In this document: positions 1 to 8,790 of the stretch, piece by piece
Layout of the letters: every line of letters starts with the position of its first letter
Numbering within the stretch: position 1 is the first letter of the stretch
From: Zoogloea sp.
Lineage (GTDB): Bacteria; Pseudomonadota; Gammaproteobacteria; Burkholderiales; Rhodocyclaceae
Assembly: GCF_028689785.1 (NCBI RefSeq)
Contig: NZ_JAQVCN010000028.1
Coordinates: 1-61,494, forward strand
DNA length: 61,494 nucleotides
Direction of reading: 5' to 3'
Position numbers and translations under genes: made by a program
Notes under the pieces: model-generated
The model's input: the letters and a program-made list of their open reading frames with translations, nothing else
The model's database searches: none
Told to the model about the DNA's origin: nothing

Positions 1-3000
1 CGTGGGGATGAACCGCCACCGTGGCGTCGTAGAGGCCTAGCCGGTGCGTGTTCCCCACGGGCGTGGGGATGAACCGGCCGCGCCATTGATGACGACTTGG
101 TTGTGTGCCGTGTTCCCCACGGGCGTGGGGATGAACCGGGAGCGCGGCGAGATCCAGCCCGAGGCCGGCGGTGTTCCCCACGGGCGTGGGGATGAACCGA
201 ATGGACGAACCCCCGCACCGGTGAAGTCCTGGTGTTCCCCACGGGCGTGGGGATGAACCGCACCCTCAGATTGCCGCACTCCAGGCCCTAGAGTGTTCCC
301 CACGGGCGTGGGGATGAACCGAAACCCACGCGACGGAGAACCGCCTCCGATTCGGTGTTCCCCACGGGCGTGGGGATGAACCGTGCCGGCCCTGCGCCCG
401 ATGTAGATGGGGTGAGTGTTCCCCACGGGCGTGGGGATGAACCGGACATTCAAATCGTCTGCACCGACATGTGGAAGTGTTCCCCACGGGCGTGGGGATG
501 AACCGGCAGGCATTGCGGCCACCAGTCCGGGCTTTGAGTGTTCCCCACGGGCGTGGGGATGAACCGAACTGCTTTTGGACGTTGCCGAGCTGAAGGGCGT
601 GTTCCCCACGGGCGTGGGGATGAACCGGATGCAGCCTACAAGCCGATGGCATCCCGCGTGTGTTCCCCACGGGCGTGGGGATGAACCGGCAGCGCTGCTG
701 GGCAGCAATAGCGAGGTGGCGTGTTCCCCACGGGCGTGGGGATGAACCGTTGTAGCGCGCAGACAGCGTGGGGCGGGAGGTGGTGTTCCCCACGGGCGTG
801 GGGATGAACCGTCGGCTGGGAATACCGCCTCCGGCATTTCTGCGTGTTCCCCACGGGCGTGGGGATGAACCGGCCGCCGGGGAACGACCATCCGCGCAAC
901 CGGCGTGTTCCCCACGGGCGTGGGGATGAACCTCGAGCCCTGGCCCTTCGGGGCCACGGTGAAACGTGTTCCCCACGGGCGTGGGGATGAACCGTCGGCC
1001 AGGCAATCAAAGCCCTCACCGCCGCCGTGTTCCCCACGGGCGTGGGGATGAACCGCCGGCAGGGCAAAGTCCGCTGCCGAGCGGATGGTGTTCCCCACGG
1101 GCGTGGGGATGAACCGATGCCGTGCGCCGCTATGTGACGACACTCCGAGTGTTCCCCACGGGCGTGGGGATGAACCGGGCTTGCGCTAACTGTATCGCTT
1201 GGTCATCGTGTGTTCCCCACGGGCGTGGGGATGAACCGACCCGTGGTCTTTACCCAGACATGGAACATGAGTGTTCCCCACGGGCGTGGGGATGAACCGA
1301 ACCGCAAGGTCAGGACCAGCCACAGACGTGAGTGTTCCCCACGGGCGTGGGGATGAACCGTGAAGCCGCCAGACTCTTCGGCGTCGTCAAGTGTGTTCCC
1401 CACGGGCGTGGGGATGAACCGGTCTTGCGGGCCGCAAGCTCTGCCATGTCAGCGTGTTCCCCACGGGCGTGGGGATGAACCGCCGCCGGAGCTGCCCCCG
1501 GCGAGCATGGCATTGTGTTCCCCACGGGCGTGGGGATGAACCGTATTCGTGCTCCTCGCGCGTGATCGGCACCAGGTGTTCCCCACGGGCGTGGGGATGA
1601 ACCGTACCCGGACAAGGCCCAGGAGGTGATGACGGGGTGTTCCCCACGGGCGTGGGGATGAACCGAGCGAGGCCGAGGTCAAGAAGCTGCTAGCCGAGTG
1701 TTCCCCACGGGCGTGGGGATGAACCGATCGGAGTTATCTGATACATAGCGCCTAACCCGTGTTCCCCACGGGCGTGGGGATGAACCGGCCACCGTTCGGC
1801 GTCACGCGCCAATCCGTGCGTGTTCCCCACGGGCGTGGGGATGAACCGTAGGTGTCCATCCAGTCCTTGGCTTCCTGTACGTGTTCCCCACGGGCGTGGG
1901 GATGAACCGGGTGGGGTGCTTGGAGAGTTGCAGGTGGACGTGTGTTCCCCACGGGCGTGGGGATGAACCGCCGCTTCGGTCGCTTTTGAGCCGCTTGGCT
2001 GGGTGTTCCCCACGGGCGTGGGGATGAACCGCGCAACTGCTTCGGCGTGAGTTTCTGATCTGAGTGTTCCCCACGGGCGTGGGGATGAACCGCAGTAGGT
2101 ATTCAGGCAAGCCGGCGGACAGTTGTGTTCCCCACGGGCGTGGGGATGAACCGCACCCGTACAGATCATTCCCCGCATCGAAATCGTGTTCCCCACGGGC
2201 GTGGGGATGAACCGTAAGGCGCGCCTGGAAAATCGACAGATTGGCGGTGTTCCCCACGGGCGTGGGGATGAACCGAGAAGCACGAAACGGGCCTGGAAAT
2301 CGAGGGTGTGTTCCCCACGGGCGTGGGGATGAACCGCAGCGAATCAACGGATTACATCCTCGTCAATTGTGTTCCCCACGGGCGTGGGGATGAACCGCAC
2401 GAGGAAATCTCCCGTGTCAAGCGATTCGGGTGTTCCCCACGGGCGTGGGGATGAACCGCGTAAATAGACGCGGCCCCGGCGGTGAGAACGGTGTTCCCCA
2501 CGGGCGTGGGGATGAACCGTATCGGGCTTTTTCGGGCGTCTTTTTGGGCGGGTGTTCCCCACGGGCGTGGGGATGAACCGCAGTCGTCCCAGCAAATCGC
2601 GAGGGATGCCATGTGTTCCCCACGGGCGTGGGGATGAACCGGCGCGAGTATGCCCGCGCTTGACTTTGGCATAGTGTTCCCCACGGGCGTGGGGATGAAC
2701 CAGCGCGATTCCGGTCATGCGGGCCCCGGAATACGTGTTCCCCACGGGCGTGGGGATGAACCGGGTGGGGTTTTCGGGCGGTACGGTGAAGTCAAGTGTT
2801 CCCCACGGGCGTGGGGATGAACCGCTGGCTTGTGCTCCATGAGCGCATCCCTGGAAGTGTTCCCCACGGGCGTGGGGATGAACCGCTAGGCTTCGATTGC
2901 TCGAACACGACCCTGAGGTGTTCCCCACGGGCGTGGGGATGAACCGTAGAGAAATTCGCCCTCAATATGTCAGGGCCGGTGTTCCCCACGGGCGTGGGGA

Positions 3001-4166
3001 TGAACCGGTGATCAGCTCACAATCGAATACTGGCCTGAAGTGTTCCCCACGGGCGTGGGGATGAACCGGTTCCGCCTACATGATCGACATGGATGGCGCG
3101 GTGTTCCCCACGGGCGTGGGGATGAACCTGGAGGGCTGAGCGATGAGCCTCAAAGACTTCGGTGTTCCCCACGGGCGTGGGGATGAACCGCCACATGCAC
3201 CGCCGGCCGCGAGCAAGTCATCGTGTTCCCCACGGGCGTGGGGATGAACCGATTGACATCATCGACGGCGTGCCGGGGCCGTGGTGTTCCCCACGGGCGT
3301 GGGGATGAACCGGTTCGGGTGCAGGATCAACGTATTACGTCGGAGTGTTCCCCACGGGCGTGGGGATGAACCGCGCTCCGGAAAGGGGTTTCCCCCTTGC
3401 CGCAAGTGTTCCCCACGGGCGTGGGGATGAACCGCGCTCCGGAAAGGGGTTTCCCCCTTGCCGCAAGTGTTCCCCACGGGCGTGGGGATGAACCGCCATG
3501 GTCGAGCTGCTCAACCTGAATACAGAGGTGTTCCCCACGGGCGTGGGGATGAACCGGTTGATGAAACGGGTACTCCGACAGATTTGTCGTGTTCCCCACG
3601 GGCGTGGGGATGAACCGTCGCCCATACGCCAGTCCCGCGCAAAACGAACGTGTTCCCCACGGGCGTGGGGATGAACCGCCGGACGGCGGCGTGACGATGC
3701 CGCTGGAAAAGTGTTCCCCACGGGCGTGGGGATGAACCGGACGAAATACGGGAGATCGCCGTCAGGTTCCCGTGTTCCCCACGGGCGTGGGGATGAACCG
3801 CTTCTCCGCAGGCTTCAACGCCCGCAATTTCAGTGTTCCCCACGGGCGTGGGGATGAACCGGACTCCACGGCGCTGCTGCTGCTCGCTCTGGAGTGTTCC
3901 CCACGGGCGTGGGGATGAACCGGCTATGCAATGTTTGTGGGCTTGAATCCAAGCGTGTTCCCCACGGGCGTGGGGATGAACCGCAGCGTGGCGCAAGCGA
4001 TCTCGGCACCGGTCAGGTGTTCCCCACGGGCGTGGGGATGAACCGTACCTGAGCACGAAACCGGAGATCGCCGGCAGGTGTTCCCCACGGGCGTGGGGAT
4101 GAACCGAAAGATCAGCATTGCCGCCACACCGAAGGAGAGTGTTCCCCACGGGCTGGGGATGAACCG
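1..4166 (+). CRISPR. Type I-E CRISPR array, 68 full repeats plus one partial
   Basis: A 29-nt repeat, starting GTGTTCCCCACGG and ending GATGAACCG, recurs every 61 nt from position 48 to 4139. Positions 1-15 hold the end of one more repeat. Spacers are 32 nt, a few 33 (for example 77-109 and 322-354). Each repeat has a perfect 7-bp hairpin (TCCCCAC/GTGGGGA, loop GGGC) followed by an 8-nt ATGAACCG, as expected for Cas6e processing. Sequence and length match the E. coli-type I-E repeat, so transcription should run left to right. The last repeat (4139-4166) is 28 nt and has lost one G, which marks the trailer end; the leader is therefore left of the window. Three repeats end in a base other than G (repeats at 905-933, 2674-2702 and 3101-3129). 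One spacer-repeat unit is duplicated (3374-3466). No cas gene lies in the window. Confidence 0.98.
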
Positions 4167-4195
4167 CCTGCATCCTAGTCGGCTATAGTCTGGGT

Positions 4196-4339
4196 ATGGA
4201 TATTGTCGTTCTTGGCTTTCTGCTCATCCCGCTGGCGCTTGCCACTGGAAGCCTCGTAGTTTGGGCCCTTATCGGGTTTGCCTTGCCATCGCCCTTTCTC
4301 AGCTTACTGCTGGGGTTTATTGTTCGGGCTCGGCGCTAG
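4196..4339 (+). CDS. Possible 47-residue hydrophobic membrane peptide beside the array
   Basis: An ATG at 4196 opens 47 codons ending in TAG at 4337-4339. The product is almost entirely hydrophobic, with a stretch like VVLGFLLIPLALATGSLV and a second hydrophobic run, then an arginine-rich tail (RARR). That is compatible with one or two membrane helices. I see no Shine-Dalgarno sequence. A TATAGT at 4184-4189 would place a transcription start near the ATG, so a leaderless message is possible. It starts 30 nt after the last CRISPR repeat. I do not recognise a family. It could be a chance ORF or the remnant of a larger membrane protein. Confidence 0.3.
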   Translation: MDIVVLGFLLIPLALATGSLVVWALIGFALPSPFLSLLLGFIVRARR

Positions 4340-4370
4340 CTAGCGTTCGCCACGGGTGTAAAACCGGGTT

Positions 4371-4610
4371 ATGGGCCAGATAACTTGGCTGGTCGAAGTG
4401 ACGACCGCCACCACCAGCTTGCCCCGCCTGCTGCGGCAGTTCCGGGAGCTTTCCAAAATGCGGGACAAGGTGGAATACCGCCTCCGCGGCCGCCTGGTGA
4501 CCGGCAGTTTTGGTGGTTTCGATTTCGATCAGACGGGTGAGGTGGGCGTGCCCAAGGGCTTTGGCGAGACCGGGCGCCGGGAGAGCGCACCACCGACGGA
4601 GCGCTTTTAG
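4371..4610 (+). pseudogene. C-terminal remnant resembling an LEA type 2 (WHy domain) protein
   Basis: The reading frame has good third-position GC and reads like the end of an LEA14/WHy-domain protein: a helix-like LRQFRELSKMRDKVEYRL followed by RGRLVTGSF and FDFDQTGEVGVP. This matches the usual end of such domains, a strand with G, then an F-plus-acidic segment and a VP. An in-frame TAA at 4359-4361 lies just upstream, no ribosome binding site precedes the ATG, and the family is normally about 150 residues while only 79 remain. I read it as a 5'-truncated gene. The family assignment is from memory of the pattern and is tentative. Nothing else is recognisable between the array and the next gene. 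Confidence 0.35.
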
Positions 4611-4667
4611 GGGCGAGCTTTCGCGGGGCTGTCCGGGCACCGGAAACGGGCCCTCCATTTGCCGTCC

Positions 4668-7469
4668 TCAGATCGGTGCCAGCGACACCATCCGTGATGC
4701 CCGCAGGCTGCGCAGCATGGAGGTCATGTCGGCGGCGCTGATGGGGCGGCTGCACAGGTAGCCCTGGTAGGCGTCGCAGCGCCAGCGGCGCAGCAGGGCG
4801 AGCTGGGCTTCGGTTTCGACGCCTTCGGCGATCACTTCCAGGCGCAGGGTGTGGGCCATGGCGACGATGGTCTGGGCGATGGCGGCGTCGTCGGCTTCGG
4901 TGACGATGTCCTTGATGAAGGAGCGGTCGATCTTCAGGCGGTCGATGGGGAAGCGCTTGAGGTTGGCGAGGCTGGAGTAGCCGGTGCCGAAGTCGTCCAC
5001 CGAGAGCTGCAGGCCGAGCTTCTTGCATTCGGCGAGGATGCTGCGGGTGTGTTCGGGGTTGCGCATCACCAGGCTTTCGGTGAGCTCCAGGTCGAGGTAG
5101 GCGGGGGGCAGGCTGGCGTTGACCAGGGCGGATTTGATGGTGTCGAGCAGGCCGGCGTCGTCAAACTGGCGGGCCGACAGGTTGACCCCGACAGGTACCC
5201 GGCAGATGCCTTCCCGCAGCCATTCCTGGATTTGCCGGCAGGCCTCCTGGAGCACCCAGGCGCCGATGGGCACGATGAGGCCGCATTCTTCGGCGATGGG
5301 GATGAACTTGTCCGGGGGGATCATGCTGTCGTCAGCCTGGCGCCAGCGGATCAGGGCCTCCATGCCGATCAGCTCGCCGGACAGAGTGTCAACCTGGGGC
5401 TGGTAGAAGAGCTCCAGCTGGTTTTCGTCGAGGGCGTGGCGCAGGCGGTTTTCCAGGTCGAGCCGCTCGGAGTAGCGTGCCGACAGGCCGTGGTCGAAAA
5501 ACTGGAAGTTGTTGCGGCCGCGTTCCTTGGCCAGATACATGGCGGCGTCGGCGTTCTTGATCAGGGCTTCTCCGTCCATGCCGTCGGTGGGGTAAAGGGA
5601 GATGCCGATGCTGGGGGTGACGGTGACCTGCTGGCTGCACAGCTCAAAGGGCCGGGCCAGGCTGGCGAGGATGCGTTCGGCCACATCTTCGGGCATCGAG
5701 CCTTCCTGCAGGTCGTCAAGGACGACCACGAACTCGTCGCCGCCGGTACGCGCCACCATGTCGCCGTCGCGCACGCAGGCTCGCAGGCGCTGGGCTACCG
5801 ACAGCAGCAACTGATCGCCGGCCTGGTGGCCCAGGGTGTCGTTGACGTACTTGAAACGGTCCAGGTCGGTGAACAGCACGGCTACACCCCGATGACGGTC
5901 GTGGGCGTCGTCGATGGCTTCGGCCAGGTGCTGGTTGAGCAGGGTGCGGTTGGGCAGGGAGGTGAGGTTGTCGTAATGGGCGAGGTGACGGATTCGGCTC
6001 TCGGCGGCTTGGCGCTGGGTGATGTCGGCGATGATGCCCAGGTAGCCGCGGATCTGGCGCTGGCCGTCCCGGACCACCGAGACGGCGATGTTGGCCGGGA
6101 AGGTACTGCCGTCGCGGCGCCGTAGGGTGATCTCCCGGGGTTCGAGGTTGCCGCCGCTGTTCTCCTCGGCGAGGGCGGCAAAGCCGTTGGCCTTGTGGGC
6201 GAGGGTCCAGCGGGCGATGTCTTCGGCGGTATGGAAGACGAGCGGGGTCTCGTTGCCGATAAGGTCGCCGGCCTGGTGCCCGAAGAGCCGCTCGGCGGCC
6301 GGGTTGAGGACGCGGATGATGCCGGCGGAGTCGGTGTAGACAATGGCGTATTCGGCACAGTCGAGGATGGCGCGCTGCAGCGAGGTGGTTTCGCGCAGCA
6401 GGGTTTCTGCCTTGGCATGTTTATCGACTTCGGTTTCCAGAAGCCTGTTGGTCTCACCGAGCGCCTTGACGTACTGGCCGAGGGCATCGTTGGCGTCGGC
6501 CAGGGCCAGGGTCTTTTCGCGTACCTGGTGGCGGATGGCGTCGGCCCGGGTTTGCAGCACATACAACACGAAGGCGGCCAGGACGCCGACGGAGAGGCCG
6601 GCAAACAGGCGGCCGCCGGCATCCTGGCCGGGCATCAGGGAGTAGCTCAGGCCGGAGGGGGCTGTGAGCATCAGCCAGCGGCGATCGGCGATGGTGACAC
6701 CGTCGGCGTAGGACATCTCGCCAATGCGGAAGTCCGGGCTGACGTAAAGGATCTGGGTGTCGTCGGTGCCGTCGAGCAGTTCGAGTTCGAAGTGCAGGTT
6801 GGCGTCGCCGCTGATGGTGGGCAGCAGCGATTGCTCGATGAGCTTGTCCACCGGGATCTCGATGAAGACGAGCTGCCGATGGGGCCCGTTCGGCTGGTCG
6901 GGGCGTACTACCGGGAGGATCACGAGGACAGCCCGGGCCTTGTCGCTGGTGCCTGGCGCGAGTGGATAGGGCGGGCTGGTGGTGGGCTCGCCCTTGTGGA
7001 CGGCGTTGGCGATGGTGCTGTGGATGCGGGTCAGGTTGCCGGCATCGGGGCTGCGGGTGGCCGGGAACAGGGGGCCGGATTCGGGCGCCAGCCCGGCTCC
7101 GACGCTGATGGCTATCGTGGGGGTATTGCCATCGAGTCTGATCAGTCCGGCGCGGAGCACCTCCGGGTGGAGGCGTAGAAGAGGGGCGGAGAGATGGGAG
7201 AAGGCAGCGGTGTTGTCTCCGGGCAGCAGGGACATCTGGCGCTGTAGGGCGTCGCCGTGACCGAGCAGGTGAACGATGCGTTCCTGCAGATGTGCGATCT
7301 GTTGCTGGGCAGCCAGCTGGAAATGGGTGTGCGTGGCGGCCCGCTGCTTTTCAACGGTGGATTGGTAGTTCTCGAGAGTCAGCGCCGCCGCAACGACGAA
7401 AACGAGCAAGGCCAGCCCGAAGCGGCGGAGGAAATCGACGACCGGATGGGGTGTCGGGCTGAGGGGCAT
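4668..7469 (-). CDS. Membrane sensor diguanylate cyclase/phosphodiesterase (PAS-GGDEF-EAL)
   Basis: This 933-residue protein should both make and break c-di-GMP, or do one of the two under sensor control. A membrane helix near residues 13-35 and another near 293-313 enclose a periplasmic sensor region of about 260 residues. A PAS domain follows (about 362-490), then GGDEF (signature TGGDEF near 576) and EAL (EALIRW near 703, DDFGTGYSSL further on). Both active sites look intact, and an RDGD inhibitory site sits five residues before GGDEF. I chose the ATG at 7469 because GGAGAT lies six nt upstream; a start eight codons earlier has no such signal. It follows the HD-GYP regulator gene on the same strand after about 105 nt. 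Confidence 0.93.
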   Translation of the reverse strand: MPLSPTPHPVVDFLRRFGLALLVFVVAAALTLENYQSTVEKQRAATHTHFQLAAQQQIAHLQERIVHLLGHGDALQRQMSLLPGDNTAAFSHLSAPLLRLHPEVLRAGLIRLDGNTPTIAISVGAGLAPESGPLFPATRSPDAGNLTRIHSTIANAVHKGEPTTSPPYPLAPGTSDKARAVLVILPVVRPDQPNGPHRQLVFIEIPVDKLIEQSLLPTISGDANLHFELELLDGTDDTQILYVSPDFRIGEMSYADGVTIADRRWLMLTAPSGLSYSLMPGQDAGGRLFAGLSVGVLAAFVLYVLQTRADAIRHQVREKTLALADANDALGQYVKALGETNRLLETEVDKHAKAETLLRETTSLQRAILDCAEYAIVYTDSAGIIRVLNPAAERLFGHQAGDLIGNETPLVFHTAEDIARWTLAHKANGFAALAEENSGGNLEPREITLRRRDGSTFPANIAVSVVRDGQRQIRGYLGIIADITQRQAAESRIRHLAHYDNLTSLPNRTLLNQHLAEAIDDAHDRHRGVAVLFTDLDRFKYVNDTLGHQAGDQLLLSVAQRLRACVRDGDMVARTGGDEFVVVLDDLQEGSMPEDVAERILASLARPFELCSQQVTVTPSIGISLYPTDGMDGEALIKNADAAMYLAKERGRNNFQFFDHGLSARYSERLDLENRLRHALDENQLELFYQPQVDTLSGELIGMEALIRWRQADDSMIPPDKFIPIAEECGLIVPIGAWVLQEACRQIQEWLREGICRVPVGVNLSARQFDDAGLLDTIKSALVNASLPPAYLDLELTESLVMRNPEHTRSILAECKKLGLQLSVDDFGTGYSSLANLKRFPIDRLKIDRSFIKDIVTEADDAAIAQTIVAMAHTLRLEVIAEGVETEAQLALLRRWRCDAYQGYLCSRPISAADMTSMLRSLRASRMVSLAPI

Positions 7470-7574
7470 TACATCTCCTGTTGTGCCTGGCACCGGGGGG
7501 CATGGTGTGCTTTGGTTCGGGCCAACTCTTAACGGATGCCGAGCGGTGTTCTTGAGTATGGCGGGAGAGCCGGC

Positions 7575-8738
7575 CTAATTGCCAAAGATGATGCGCAGGC
7601 GTTCGGCCGTGCGCTCCGTTCCGCCGTTCTGGTCGGCACTGTCGGCGAAACGCTGGGCGATCTGTTGGAACTCACCCTGCAGGCTCAGGAAGGCGTCGAG
7701 GATGTCCGGGTCGAAATGCTTGCCGCGGCCGTCCTGCAGGAGGGCGACGGCCTCGTCATGGGACAGGGCGGGTTTATACACCCGCTGGCTGATCAGGGCA
7801 TCGTAGACGTCGGCGACAGCCATGAGGCGGGCGGACAGGGGGATGCGATCGCCGGCGAGGCCGAGGGGGTAGCCGCTGCCATCCCATTTTTCCTGGTGGG
7901 AATAGGCGATTTCCTTGGCGAAGCGTAGAAAGCTGGCGGAGATGCCGAACAGGGCTTCGGCCTTGGCGATGGCGTCGCGACCAAGGGTGGTGTGGGTCTT
8001 CATGATCTCGAACTCTGCGGCGGTGAGCTTGCCGGGTTTGAGGAGGATGCGGTCGGGGATGCCGACTTTGCCGATGTCGTGCAGCGGCGCCGATTTGTAC
8101 ATCAGCTCGATGTTGCCGTCGCTGAGTTCGGCACTGAAGCGGGGGTGGTGCTGGAGATGCCGGGCCAGGGCGCGCAGGTACATCTGGGTGCGCCGGATGT
8201 GATTGCCGGTTTCATTGTCGCGGGTTTCCGCCAGGGAGGCCATGGCCACGATGGTGGCATCCTGGATCAGGCCGAGTTCCCGGGTGCGCCGTATCACCTC
8301 GTTTTCCAGGTAGTGGTTGCGGTCCCGCAGGAAGTCGCTGGCTGCTTTCAGGGTGAGGTGGTTGCGGATGCGGGTCAGCACCAGGGGCGGGCTGATGGGC
8401 TTGGTGATGTAGTCCACCGCGCCGGCATCAAAGCCGAGCTGTTCGTCGACTTCTTCGTTGCGGATGGACAGAAAGATCACCGGGATGTTGGCGGTGAGCG
8501 GATCGTCCATCAGCTGGCGGCACACCTCGTAGCCGTCCCGGTCGGGCATGCTGATGTCGAGCAGGATCAGGTCGGGCAGGGGCTTGCTGACAGCCAGGGC
8601 GAGGGCGCGTTCGCCGTTGGTGGCGATGCGGGTGCGGAAACCGGCCCGATGCAGACAGTTGACGATGGGCTCGATGGAGTCCGGGGCATCGTCCACGACG
8701 AGGATCAGGGGGTGGTGCGGATCGGAGGGCGGTGGCAC
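7575..8738 (-). CDS. Response regulator with HD-GYP c-di-GMP phosphodiesterase domain
   Basis: The 387-residue protein has a receiver domain (about 10-125, phosphoacceptor Asp near 58 in LILLDISMPD, KPIS lysine) joined to an HD-GYP domain. The metal site HDIGK is near 219 and the signature DGSGYP near 288, so it should hydrolyse c-di-GMP, as RpfG does. Translation starts at GTG 8738, with AGGAG seven nt upstream. It lies 52 nt downstream of the hybrid kinase, on the same strand, and is the obvious output partner for that kinase, whose own receivers lack an output domain. Partner specificity is inferred from position only. Confidence 0.93.
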   Translation of the reverse strand: MPPPSDPHHPLILVVDDAPDSIEPIVNCLHRAGFRTRIATNGERALALAVSKPLPDLILLDISMPDRDGYEVCRQLMDDPLTANIPVIFLSIRNEEVDEQLGFDAGAVDYITKPISPPLVLTRIRNHLTLKAASDFLRDRNHYLENEVIRRTRELGLIQDATIVAMASLAETRDNETGNHIRRTQMYLRALARHLQHHPRFSAELSDGNIELMYKSAPLHDIGKVGIPDRILLKPGKLTAAEFEIMKTHTTLGRDAIAKAEALFGISASFLRFAKEIAYSHQEKWDGSGYPLGLAGDRIPLSARLMAVADVYDALISQRVYKPALSHDEAVALLQDGRGKHFDPDILDAFLSLQGEFQQIAQRFADSADQNGGTERTAERLRIIFGN

Positions 8739-8790
8739 GGTGTTCTCCTGGCGCGATTGACTGGCTGTGGGGAGTAAGCCGCTGGCCTGT

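Noticed and set aside
37..4173. Long reading frames across the array giving repeated peptides such as [19 protein letters not shown] and GSSPRPWGT
   Set aside because: They are the CRISPR repeat read in three frames (61-nt period shifts frame each unit). Such proteins are well-known false annotations.
4317..4658. Minus-strand ORF of 113 codons next to the GGDEF-EAL gene
   Set aside because: Third-position base use is poorer than in the plus frame, and the plus frame gives recognisable LEA-like sequence. No ribosome binding site.
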